DNA of 64,000 nt from Nematostella vectensis (Eukaryota; Cnidaria; Anthozoa; Actiniaria; Edwardsiidae), in the NCBI RefSeq assembly GCF_932526225.1, contig NC_064035.1:3347501-3411500 (forward strand), written 5' to 3'. Shown piece after piece: positions 25,103 to 36,059 of this stretch (position 1 is its first letter; every line of letters begins with the position of its first letter). Position numbers and translations under genes: made by a program. Under the pieces are notes generated by a model. The model saw only the letters and a list, made by a program, of their open reading frames with translations, searched no databases and was not told the DNA's origin.

Positions 25103-26368
25103 AGCATCACGTGTACTATAGCGCACGAATAGCATTACGTGTACTATAGCGCACCGATAGCATCACGTGTACTATAGCGCACCGATAGTATCACATGTAC
25201 TATAGCGCAACGATAGCATCGCGTGTACTATAGCGCACGAATAGCATTACGTGTACTATAGAGCACCGATAGCATCACGTGTACTATAGCGCACCAATAG
25301 CATCACGTGTACTATAGCGCACCGATAGCATCACGTGTACTATAGCGTACGAATAGCATTACGTGTACTATAGCGCACCGATGGCATCACGTGTACTATA
25401 GAGCACCAATAGCATCACGTGTACTATAGAGCACCGATAGCATCACGTGTACTATAGCGCACCAATAGCATCACGTGTACTATAGCGCACCGATAGTATC
25501 ACATGTACTATAGCGCAACGATAGCATCGCGTGTACTATAGCGCACGAATAGCATTACGTGTACTATAGAGCACCGATAGCATCACGTGTACTATAGCGC
25601 ACCAATAGCATCACGTGTACTATAGCGCACCGATAGCATCACGTGTACTATAGCGTACGAATAGCATTACGTGTACTATAGCGCACCGATGGCATCACGT
25701 GTACTATAGCGCACGAATAGCATTACGTGTACTATAGCGCACCGATGGCATCACGTGTACTATAGAGCACCAATAGCATCACTTGTACTATAGCGCACCA
25801 ATAGCATCACGTGTACTATAGCGCACCAATAGCATCACGTGTACTATAGAGCACCAATAGCATCACGTGTACTATAGCGCACCAATAGCATCACGTGTAC
25901 TATAGCGCACCAATAGCATCACGTGTACTATAGAGCACCAATAGCATCACGTGTACTATAGCGCACGAATAGCATTACGTGTACTATAGCGCACCGATGG
26001 CATCACGTGTACTATAGAGCACCAATAGCATCACTTGTACTATAGCGCACCAATAGCATCACGTGTACTATAGCGCACCAATAGCATCACGTGTACTATA
26101 GCGCACGAATAGCATTACGTGTACTATATCGCACCGATGGCATCATGTGTACTATAGCGCACCAAAAGCATCACGTGCACTATAGCGCACCGATAGCATC
26201 CCGTGTACTATAGCGCACGAATAGCATTACGTGCACTAAAGCGCACCGATAGCATCCCGTGTACTGTAGCGCACCAATAGCATCACTTGTGCTATATCGC
26301 ACCGATGGCATCCCGTGTACTATAGCGCACCAATAGGATCCCGTGTACTATAGCGTACCAATGGCAAT
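25103..26368. repeat. 28-bp tandem array, about 45 copies, most units with CACGTG
   Basis: Units of AGCATCACGTGTACTATAGC plus GCACCGAT (variants CGAAT, CCAAT, GAGCACC) repeat every 28 bp. Most copies contain the palindromic E-box CACGTG; a variant class has TTACGTG instead. Block-level repetition is visible (the unit order near 25,187-25,400 recurs near 25,490-25,700), so the array grew partly by multi-unit duplication. It ends about 670 bp upstream of the CAP-like start codon. Confidence 0.95.
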
Positions 26369-26479
26369 GCATGCGAACCGAAACAGTACTTTTTTGCTCC
26401 AATGGCACCACGTGTATTATAAATAGCATGGTGTGTGTCTAGTAAATGTGTATTTTAGTAGATGGGTGTGTAAATGTCT

Positions 26480-26665
26480 TTGAGTGCGCGGGTGATCACT
26501 AATGTTAGTAGAGTGCGCATGTGATCACTAATGTTAGAGTGCGCATGTGATCACTTATGTTAGTAGATGGTTGCGTTATTGTCTTTGAGTGCGCGGGTGA
26601 TCACTAATGTTAGTAGAGTGCGCATGTGATCACTTATGTTAGTAGACTAGTGCCTTGTTGTCTTT
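26480..26665. repeat. Degenerate direct repeats with GTGATCAC
   Basis: Three to four copies of GAGTGCGCATGTGATCACTA followed by ATGTTAGTAGA at irregular spacing of 29-110 bp. Further downstream, about 26,888-26,945, a 28-bp unit beginning GTCACGCTATACTGTTATCC is present about 2.3 times. Both lie in the 5' flank of the CAP-like gene. Confidence 0.7.
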
Positions 26666-27038
26666 GAGTGTGCTGGTGCTCATTGCATGTAAGTAAATGA
26701 GTGAGTCGTTTGTGTTTACACAGTTTCAAATAAAGTACAAGGCTGAGAAGGCTAAATGAACGCATTATAGCGATATTGTAACCTCGTTGTTATCAAATAT
26801 GGCTGCGACGATAATGTTAATATCTTGAATACAAATTATTCAATATTGTTCTGGTGATCTGTCAAATGTCATGCTAGATTTATCAAGTCACACTATACTG
26901 TTATCCTCCGAGTCACGCTATACTGTTATCCTCCGAGTCACGCTATTGTTACAGCCCAGCGGGTCGTAGGGCTACTGGATGAATCGCTGGCTTCTTCTGA
27001 CATCCTCTGTCAAAGCTGTTCTGTTTTTATAACGAAAC

Positions 27039-29901
27039 ATGACAAGCAACCCCAAGACTCTAGCTCGATTGGATGCGGTTTTTCATCGCTTAGAAGCTGT
27101 CAATTCAAAACTTGGCGGAAAACCTGGGAACACGAGAGTAACATCCTCTAAAAGCGAGTTTGAAAAATTAGTGCAGCAACTAGAGTCTGCTACCGTGAGA
27201 ATAGAATCCCGATTGAAGACTCCTGGTGATGCAAATGGTGGTAAATACGGAAATTTGAATTAAAAAGAAAATATAATTTCATATAGAAGTGTACTGACTT
27301 ACTGACTTATTGTGTCAGATGGATCCCCAAGCGTCCAAGGTTTTGATCAAGTAAGTAGAATTTTTACTTATTTTTTGTTGTTTGGTGACCATTATAGCGT
27401 GACATCGCACACAAAAAACAGACTCTAGAATATTCACCATTAAAACCTGTTCTCAGTTTATTTTTATTCCAGGTATTGAATGACAAACTGGCAAAGTTTT
27501 TTCAACTCTGTTATGAAATTGGTGGCGATGTAAAGGACCAGGTATGTATCTCTAACAGAGGATTCAATTCTATCATTAGTTGTTTTAAATTATTGATTAT
27601 GTGGTGACGATGATATATTCAAATTGATTTGTGTATCGACTAGTTTAACAAGCGACGGTTTGACTTTAATCCACGAGTAATTTAGGGAAATAGTGTGCTT
27701 CAAAGGTGTTTTTTTCTATAATACCCTACAATTTTAACATAATATCGTTTGCCTACTGATATTGTTTGTTTATGTTCAGTATAACACATTCTCTATAATA
27801 CCCTACAATTTCAACATAATATTATTTGCCTACTGATATTGTGTGTTTTTGTTCAGTATAACACAATTACATTTTAAACTAAGAGGATTTTGATAAAACC
27901 ATAGTTACGTAATAAAGGGAAACTGTCTATCAACTATGATAAAACTATGGTTGAAAAACTCTGGCAACCCAGGATAATAGACCTGCATAAGGCTAGTCTG
28001 ATGAAAAAGTCGCTTCTCACAAGTGTTTCTGCTCCAGGCTACTCTGATGGAAAACTCGTTTCTCACAAGTGTTTCTGTTCCAGGCTACTCTGATGGAAAA
28101 CTCGTTTCTCACAAGTGTTTCTGTTCCAGGCTGCTCTGATGAAGGAGGCTTTTACTGCGCAGCGGGAGTTCTTGGTGTGGGTATCAGGCAGAGGACGCCA
28201 GCCACAGGTCTCAATACTAGGATAGGATGATAAGTCTGTGCCCCCCCCCCCTCCCCCCGTTTCGCTGATGTGTGTTCTGAAGTGCATTGCCGTTCCTTGA
28301 GAATATTCTCACTGTTCAGTTCTTGAGAATATTCTCCACTTTGTTAGAAGAATGTTTTTGAGCCTGGCTTAAAATAACTATTGCTTACTCTTCGGGGCAT
28401 AATTCGCTAAGTGCTGGTAGAACAGCGTTTTCCTCTGCTGGCCAAGTGGAGCAAAATGTTACATTGCTTCTAGAAATGTTGACCATAGCTTACACTGCTG
28501 GGATAGTAGAGCTTGTTTATCACATTTATTACATCGCTCACTTTGCGGCCATCCATGATTTGTGAGTGGTGCAATGTGCTGGCACTTGGATCATGTACAG
28601 GTTTGTGCTGTATGGTGTTGGTGCGACTGGAGTGGTTTTTACGTTAACTTGAAAGCTAACGTGGCATGTGTTTAGGATGTTATGTCTACAAAGCTTAAAT
28701 CAACATCTGACAAGATTAGCGAAGTTCAGGTAAGTATGATTATCATCATCAGCCTCATTTGATAATAGTGATCATAATCATGACCACTAAATTACTTCTC
28801 ATGCGTTAACTATAATCGATTTTATTTGTCTTGTAGGCTTTCTGTAACAGCCACCGAGGAAGCAAGCAGTTTAATCATCTTTCTGGCGTCAGCGAGGGAG
28901 TCGCGGCCCTAGCTTGGGTTGCTGCGGTATGTCCTAGAAACGCCATGAGGGAGATCATCCCTTCCTTAATCAATATGTTTCCTCACCTCAAGCCCGTCAG
29001 TAAGGGGTAGAAAATGGTCTTGGCGCATGGGAGCTCAGGACTATATCTCCCACCCACCCACCCCTCCCTGCCGTCAGTATCTCTCACCCGACCCTTCCTG
29101 TCGTCAGTATCTCCCCCAACCACCCCTCCCTGCCGTCAGTATCTCCCCTAACCACCCCTTCCTGCGTATCTCCCCCAACCATCCCTCCCTGCCGTCAGTA
29201 TCTCCCCCAACCACCCCTCCCTGCCGTCAGTATCTCCCCCAACCACCCCTCCCTGCCTTCAGTATATCCCCCAACCACCCCTCCCTGCCGTCAGTATCTC
29301 CCCCAACCACCCCTCCCTGCCTTCAGTATATCCCCCAACCACCCCTCCCTGCTGTCTTGTCACCTCAAAAACCTTCTGGTACCGGATATCCAACATAATT
29401 TATTTTAATCGCGCTAAGAGAGAAATTGTTCCACCTCCGTGTTTTTTACTTTGAAGCCAGGAAAACCATCCTCATTTGTTAAAGAAAAATGCGACGCTGC
29501 ACAGTTCTATACGAATCGAGTACTAAAGGATTTCAAAGACAAGTAAGTATTACTTTCATAATTTTTCTTAGAACGATCTTTTCTGGCTCAAAGGTTTCTC
29601 AAATAGAGAATATTATCACTAAGGAATTAAAATCTCACTTCAAACCTCCTTTTTTATTAGTGCCCATATGATAGATATGTCTTGAAAATGATCTCAGTAT
29701 CTCTTTCCGATGGTTCAACTTTCACTACTTGGTACTGTCCTTTCTCCACTTAGTTTTGTCACTCAGTGAGGCACAAATTTTCTCATTTGAATTAGGGAAC
29801 CAAAGCACGCTGAATGGGCACGCGGGCTCATCGGTGCGCTAAAGCAGTTAGAGGAGTACGTGCGTGACCACCACAGTGTCACGCTTTCCTGGGGCATGTA
29901 A
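27039..29901 (+). CDS. CAP: CAP (adenylyl cyclase-associated protein) N-terminal domain protein, eight exons
   Basis: Exons 27039-27240, 27319-27350, 27473-27541, 28130-28207, 28676-28729, 28837-28926, 29457-29542 and 29796-29901 join in frame with GT/AG ends to give 238 residues. The start has the CAP signature (ARLDAVFHRLEAV, the adenylyl cyclase-binding coiled segment). EIGGDVKDQ, GSKQFNHLSGVSEGVAALAW and AAQFYTNRVLKDFKDK match the helical folded domain that binds cofilin-actin in CAP proteins. The reading frame stops (TAA 29,899-29,901) immediately after TLSWGM, where full CAPs continue into the proline-rich, WH2 and CARP actin-binding regions (about 470 residues in total). No C-terminal exons are seen before 33 kb. 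Either this is a naturally short CAP, or an alternative donor at 29,898 (CAT|GTAACG) joins distant exons. Confidence 0.88.
27717..27868. repeat. 77-bp tandem duplication in CAP intron 3
   Basis: Two copies starting TATAATACCCTACAATTT at 27,717 and 27,794, each ending TTCAGTATAACACA, differing by a few bases. Confidence 0.85.
27992..28145 (+). repeat. 46-bp triplication of the CAP exon 4 acceptor
   Basis: The segment running from TTCTCACAAGTGTTTCTG through the acceptor CCAG and the first exon bases GGCTACTCTGATGG occurs three times; exon-start positions are 28,038, 28,084 and 28,130. Only the last continues into the coding exon 4. The two upstream copies are decoy 3' splice sites with the same pyrimidine tract. 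Confidence 0.92.
28995..29385. repeat. 32-bp C-rich tandem repeat in CAP intron 6
   Basis: Roughly ten copies of a unit with CTGCCGTCAGTATCTCCCCC plus AACCACCCCTCC. Some copies are shortened or carry CTTCAGTATA. The 123-codon ORF across it is a product of the repeat. Confidence 0.9.
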
Positions 29902-30491
29902 CGCAAGGTAAGGATCTCAGATACTGAAAACGTTTGACGCTATGATGGCAAATATTTTGAGATCGCTTTTGGAAAAATCTCTCGAAATCTAGTTTTCTTG
30001 ATATAAATTCAATTAACAAATTAAACCTCTGGCTCGCTTTGTCTGCATCAGCGCTTACGTTTCATGAAAAATAAAAACCTGGGCCGTTCTTAGTTTTGGA
30101 TCATTTAGATTTCAGTGTCTTTCAAAATATAATACCCAATGAAGTTTGGAAGAGAATTACTCAAATTTTCAATAACAATAATATCTAAGGTTGTTTACGT
30201 GAATATTTAATTTGTATTTTAGAAGACTAACAAAACAATGTTGTGCTGCTATCTTAGCCTCAACAAGGTCTTACTTTTTGATGAAACGTTCCTATGAAAA
30301 GAAGGTTCTTGTAAAACAATATAAGAGCTGAACCTTTCAACAAGAGGCAGGGATTTTGATTTTAATAAACCTGTCTCCCTGAAAAAAGAAAAAAAAAGAA
30401 TCAAAATAATCACGTCAGCAGAATCAAATCAATCAAATAGACACGTCAGTCTAGTAGAAAGTTCTATTGAGCCCATATCACTCTTTTTTAG

Positions 30492-30660
30492 GTTCTGATA
30501 CACGAGAGGGGGCGGTCATCACCGGGCCACAACAATCATGACCTGCCATTTTCGCTACATTTGCCATGGACTTTGTCAAGTTTTGATAAACAGTGCAACA
30601 CAACTCCTCAACGAATTTTTGTGCGTTTTTAGTTTATCAATGCCTGCACGGTTTGCCCGC
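30492..30660 (+). other. Possible 3'-untranslated exon of the CAP-like gene
   Basis: The coding exon 8 has a good donor (AAG|GTAAGG) at 29,908, only 6 bases after its stop codon. A matching acceptor (CTCTTTTTTAG) ends at 30,491. Splicing there would put only UTR downstream, with the stop close enough to the last junction to avoid decay. The end of the exon is not visible. Confidence 0.3.
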
Positions 30661-30832
30661 CCTTTTGCGATCCCAAACTCCTAGGTGTTGCCTAGGATTT
30701 GCATAGAGGGGAAGGCGGGGACTGCTCACGCATGGATATCAAAAGTGAAATATATATATATATAGAAGAAGACCGTCTTTTGGCGGTTAAAAGGAAGGGG
30801 TGTTCGTGCCCCACCCTTCTAAGTGCCTCAGG

Positions 30833-32497
30833 TTTTAGGGTTGGGCGGCAAAGACATGGGTCTCAGGTACACAAACCATTAAAGGGTTGGGCGGCAAAGA
30901 CATAGGTCTCAGGTACACAAAACCATTAAAGGGTTGGGCGGGAAATATATAGGCCTCAGGTACACAAACCATTAAAGGGTTGGGCGGGAAAGATATAGGC
31001 CTCAGGTACACAAAACCATTAAAGGGTTGGGCGGCAAAGACATAGGCCTCAGGTACATAAACCATTAAAGGGCTGGACGGGAAATATATAGGCCTCAGGT
31101 ACACAAAACCATTAAAGGGTTGGGCGGGAAATATATAGGCCTCAGGTACACAAAACCATTAAAGGGTTGGGCGGGAAATATATAGGTCTCAGGTACACAA
31201 AACCATTAAAGGGTTGGGCGGCAAAGACATAGGTCTCAGGTACGCAAAACCATTAAAGGGTTGGGTGGCAAAGACATGGGTTTCAGGTACGCAAAACCAT
31301 TAAAGGGTTGGGCGGCAAAGACATGGGTCTCAGGTACACAAACCATTAAAGGGTTGGGCGGCAAAGACATAGGTCTCAGGTACACAAAACCATTTAAGGG
31401 TTTGGCGGGAAATATTTAGGTCTCAGGTACGCAAAACCATTAAAGGGTTGGGCGGGAAATATAAAGGCCTCAGGTACGCAAAACCATTAAAGGGTTGGGC
31501 GGCAAATATATATTCCTCAGCTACACAAACCATTAAAGGGTTGTGTGGGAAAGACATAGCTCTCAGGTACACAAAACCATTAAAGGGTTGGGCGGCAAAG
31601 ACATAGGTCTCAGGTACGCAAAACTATGAAAGGATTGTGTGGGAAAGACAGGTCTCAAGTACGCAAAACCATTAAAGGGTTGTGTGGGAAAGACATAGGT
31701 CTCAGGTACACAAAACCATTAAAGGGTTGGGCGGCAAAGACATAGGCATCAGGTACGCAAAACCATTAAAGGGTTGGGCGGGAAATATATAGGCCTCAGG
31801 TACGCAAAACCATTAAAGGGTTGGGCGGGAAATATATAGGCCTCAGGTACACAAACCATTAAAGGGTTGTGTGGGAAAGACATAGGTCTCAGGTACACAA
31901 AACCATTAAAGGGTTGGGCGGCAAAGACATAGGTCTCAGGTACGCAAAACCATTAAAAGGTTGTGTGGGAAAGACATAGGTCTCAGGTACGCAAAACCAT
32001 TAAAGGGTTGTGTGGGAAAGACAGGTCACAGGTACACAAAACCATTAAAGGGTTGGGCGGCAGACATAGGTCTCAGGTACGCAAAACCATTAAAGGGTTG
32101 GGCGGCAAAGAAAGACATAGGTCTCAGGTACACAAACCATTAAAGGGTTGGGTGGGAAAGATATAGGCCTCAGGTATACAAAATCATTATAGGGTTGGGC
32201 GGGAAATATATAGGCCTCAGGTACACAAAACCATTAAAGGGTTGGGTGGGAAATATATAGGCCTCAGGAACACAAAACCATTAAAGGGTTGGGCGGGGAA
32301 TATATAGGCCTCAGGTACACAAAACCATTAAAGGGTTGGGCGGGAAATATATAGGTCTCAGGTACACAAAACCATTAAAGGGTTGGGCGGTAAAGACATA
32401 GGCCTCAGGTACACAAAACCATTAAAGGGTTGGGCGGGAAATATATAGGCCTCAGGTACACAAAACCATTAAAGGGTTGGGCGGGAAATATATAGGC
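30833..32497. repeat. 47-bp tandem array, about 35 copies
   Basis: The unit has CAGGTACACAAAACCATTAA followed by AGGGTTGGGCGG and then one of two tails: GCAAAGACATAGGTCT or GAAATATATAGGCCT. The two tail types alternate in blocks, indicating block duplication. The ORFs across it on both strands are repeat-derived. It ends abruptly at 32,497 in unique sequence. Confidence 0.95.
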
Positions 32498-32884
32498 AGG
32501 GTTGCGGATAAAGAAGAGAAACCAGTCCTTTGGTCCATTCGTGCACCCCTGGACCACCAGGATTTCTTATCGAAGGATTTTTTCAAAGGATCGTGAGACA
32601 TTGTTTGACCATATGATATCTATGAATGCGCACCCCTTCCCGCAAATTGTGGCTACCTCCCCCTTATCAACGACTGATATATCACAAGGGAGAGGCTAAC
32701 TCAAAATAACCCTCCCACATGCAGATGCCTGGTCCGATACACAGCAATGCACCAATTGATTAACTCAATTATTTCATACCTTCTTTAATACATTTAACAT
32801 CAATGGACTACAAAACCCTAATACGTTATTTATATTATATAAGCATCATCCATCGGATTCATGCGAGGCCTTTGTGCTCATTCT

Positions 32885-33110
32885 TTTATACCTTCCCGTG
32901 GTAATATTGTTTAGAGCTCATACTTTCCCGTGGTCATATCGCTTATAGCTCACACTTTCCCGCGGTAATATCGCTTATAGCTCACACTCCTGCGGTAATA
33001 TCGCTTAGAGCTCACACTTTCCCGCCGTAATATCGCTTAGAGCTCACACTTTCCCGCGGTAATATCGCTTAGAGCTCACACTTTCCCGCGATAATATCGC
33101 TCGTCATCTT
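32885..33110. repeat. 32-bp tandem repeat, about 7 copies, overlapping the end of the Six gene
   Basis: Units of TAATATCGCTTAGAGCTCAC followed by ACTTTCCCGCGG repeat with a 32-bp period (one copy shortened near 32,990). The copy at the high-coordinate end contains the final codons and stop of the minus-strand Six gene; the others lie in its 3' flank. Confidence 0.9.
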
Positions 33111-36059
33111 CAGCATGCTCCTTGACTTCGTAAGGACTGTATCTGCTGCCGCTGACCGAAGAAATAGGCTCAAAGGCACTTCTTTTTGAAGTAAGGATTG
33201 CCGTCGGGCAATTGACGCATGCGCTGTGAGAGAAACCGCTAGGAGAATGGTCCAGCGCCGCCTGCGAAATAGATGAGGTTGCACTCGATGTTGCCGCCAT
33301 TTGCCGCCATTTGGGAGCGGCCGCTATGAATGCTGGGTAGGTGGGGTACTGCATCTGTTGCGTGATTGCCTGTGCGTGCGCATGGTATTCTGATAGATAG
33401 GCCGCTGGTAGCACCGATTCCGAGCTCTGGATCATAGAATACTGGGGGATGAGAAAGGGGAAGTGGCTTCTCAACTCCTCGTAACTGTGTGTCATTGACC
33501 GACCGGCATCTTTGATTTTCAGCATGGAGTATTCTTGATCTGACATCCTTCTGGAGATAAAAGAACAAGGGTTAGGGAGACAGGGAGAGATACATTACAT
33601 AAGTAAATACACAAGAACAAAAACAGATCAGCAGACAGGATTTGGTAAGAGAGGGGTAGCGGCGAATAGGTACCAAACAGAGCTAATCTATTAACAGGAA
33701 AATACATTACGCAAAACAAGAGCTGTAAGATATAAAACTTGTGTTTGAAACAAATTCATCTTTAGAATTGGATTGCGATAGGATGTGCACAAACATATTC
33801 GAAACAATATGAACTGTTGTTATAGAGAGAACAACAAACACAAGCCTGCTTTTTTATTAAAAAAAGTTAAATGCTAAGTTAAGTTAATGGCGCGCTACAA
33901 TTTTAAAGAAATAGGAATTACCACTGCACTGCCTAAAAAGTAAGCTATACACAGAAATCATAATAGACAACGTGTCTATAATAGCAGCCTGAGGTTTTGT
34001 TGCTGGCAGAATAATAAGATAAGAAGTTTTCCAAGTCTCAAGTCTCACTCCCCTCAGGTGATCAAACAACGAGTGCTTTTGGAAATGAAAACCAAACAGA
34101 GCTCAGTATGTGTGTTGCACCTGCAAACATGGAGACTGGAGGAGTCATAAAACTTGTTGACTCGCTGTCGAGATTCCACCAACAAGGTGTCACTTCAAAG
34201 ATTGTCGAAAGTGAAACCCAATCCTTGGATCAATAAACTCTCAGAATCCCCTTAGAGCCTCATGGGAAATATTCCGCTCTTTATAACACAAACTATACAA
34301 ATGTCATTGCCGTGGGATATTTATTTTGCGTCTAGGCTGATGTTATAATAATAACATTCTTTTTGGAAAAGTCTTGTTTTTATTCTTTTCAAAAGATCCC
34401 TCGATCTTTAGTGTTGGCTTGTTGAAGGGCGAGTACAAACTCTTACAAACTTCACACATTTTTTATCTTGTTTTCGGTAGCTATAGCGACTGCGCTCAAT
34501 AACTCAAAGTATCCCAATCGTGGAAGTTAGCTATATTAAAACCGACCGAAACTGTTTGTTTTATCGCCGTTATTACAACGGTTAAGCATATATTAACAAC
34601 CGTATAGCACTGTAGAAAAAAATAACTTGAGTAAACGTCATTTGATCCTTTCTTCACTTTTAATTCGTCCAGAAAACGTCGCTTATTATGAGAAGCACCA
34701 ACTGACAACTTTAAGTTTAGGTCCATTTTCTGCTGTTTCTGAACTTTATATATGATAAATTAAATGAATTAACTTAAATGTATCTTGCACCTTTAAAGGA
34801 TACTCAACCATATGATAGTTTGAAACCCTTAAGGTAGCATAAGACCCTAATTAGTAACATAGACTGCAATGCAAACTTCAAATGACATTTTTATTTCAAC
34901 ATGCGACGTCGCGTATCCCAAATCTCAGCCCAATTAATTTTCCATTATGAAAATCCACACTTTGGTTTAGAGTTACCGCCAAAATCGACTCAGCTATATC
35001 TAAACCTCTGATACCAGTTTTGCATTAGATCCCCAAGTAAAGAAGACCCCAGTATAATAACAAAAAATAATTGGATACTTGTAAGTCAAACCCAAAAAGC
35101 CGAGAACATCCTTCAAAGTTGTTGGTGAGGTGTTTTGAAACAACAGCCCGTAAAACGTTTCTATTGTGAAACTGAATGTATTTTGATTGAAACTTAAAGT
35201 GTTTTTGCCCGCACACACTACGACCACTTAACATCGTGTTTCACCGACCACGATGAGGTTACCTTTCAGGCTCAGGTGATAGAGGGATACAATTGTTTGA
35301 ATGACTTTTGAGATGTTGCCGCGATGGTGTGTCGTGGTGGTGGTTAGATCAAATTAAGATAACCGCGTCTTTGAAAATACTTACACCATCCAAGATTTGC
35401 TACGCAGCGATAACATCACACATGAGAAAAAAAATAGTCCACTTTTGCTAACTTCGGAAAGATTAATATATTCTACTGTACACTTGCTACACTCACCTTT
35501 TCCGTATTTCTGCCGCGCGCACTCTTTGCCTTTTGTTCTTGAACCAATTGCTGACTTGTGTTACCGTCAAATCGGTCATTTTAGCAAGCTCGTGCTTTTC
35601 CCGGGGAGTGGGGTACGGACTGTCTACATAAGCTTTGTTTAGAATGCTTCTCGACTTTTCTTTAAAGCAATATGTGGTTTCTTCACCATCCCAAATGGTC
35701 CTAGGAAGCGGGAACTTTCTGCGCACTCTGTACTTGCCAACCGCCCCTAGGGGTCGGCCGCGGACTCTTTCAGCTTCTATGTAGTGAGCTGTTCGCCAAA
35801 GACACTGAAGCTTCTCGTGCTCTGATCTTTGGAATTTCCTGCTCTCCAGGATAGAGTACAGCTCCTTGAAGTTGTTCTGGTGAAAAGCAACAACAGCTTT
35901 TGCGACAAGTATTGTCTCGCAGGCATGGATTTCCTCGCTATCTTTGGGCAAGGACCATAGAAATCTGGCCAATCGCTCTATGTTTCCACTGTTTTGTAAA
36001 CATTCACAAACAGAAATTATCTGTTCCATCGAGAAGGGCATGTGTGAGGCCGGAAGCAT
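33076..36059 (-). CDS. Six1/2: SIX-class homeobox transcription factor, Six1/2-like, divergent
   Basis: Two exons (36059-35497 and 33550-33076) with a GT/AG intron of 1,946 bp give 345 residues. Residues 9-120 form the SIX domain ([49 protein letters not shown]), which binds Eya-type cofactors in this family. Residues about 125-184 are the homeodomain with WFKN (Lys at position 50). [13 protein letters not shown] and [10 protein letters not shown] fit Six1/2 rather than Six3/6 or Six4/5. Unusual residues: [10 protein letters not shown] where the family has NRRQRDRAAE, and a diverged helix 1 region ([20 protein letters not shown]). The C-terminal half (exon 2) is low-complexity, rich in Ser, Ala, Tyr and Gln, without a known domain. 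The start is the first Met ahead of the SIX domain; MPFSMEQ offers an alternative. Confidence 0.93.
33551..35496 (-). other. Intron of the Six1/2-like gene
   Basis: Donor AAAAG|GTGAGT at 35,496 and acceptor CTCCAG ending at 33,551 on the minus strand. No other gene, transposon or repeat is recognised inside. Confidence 0.85.

Noticed and set aside
29027-29398. Proline-rich 123-codon ORF
   Set aside because: Lies entirely on the 32-bp repeat inside CAP intron 6.
33239-33568. 109-codon minus-strand ORF in a second frame of Six exon 2
   Set aside because: A shadow of the true frame, which is fixed by splice phase with exon 1.
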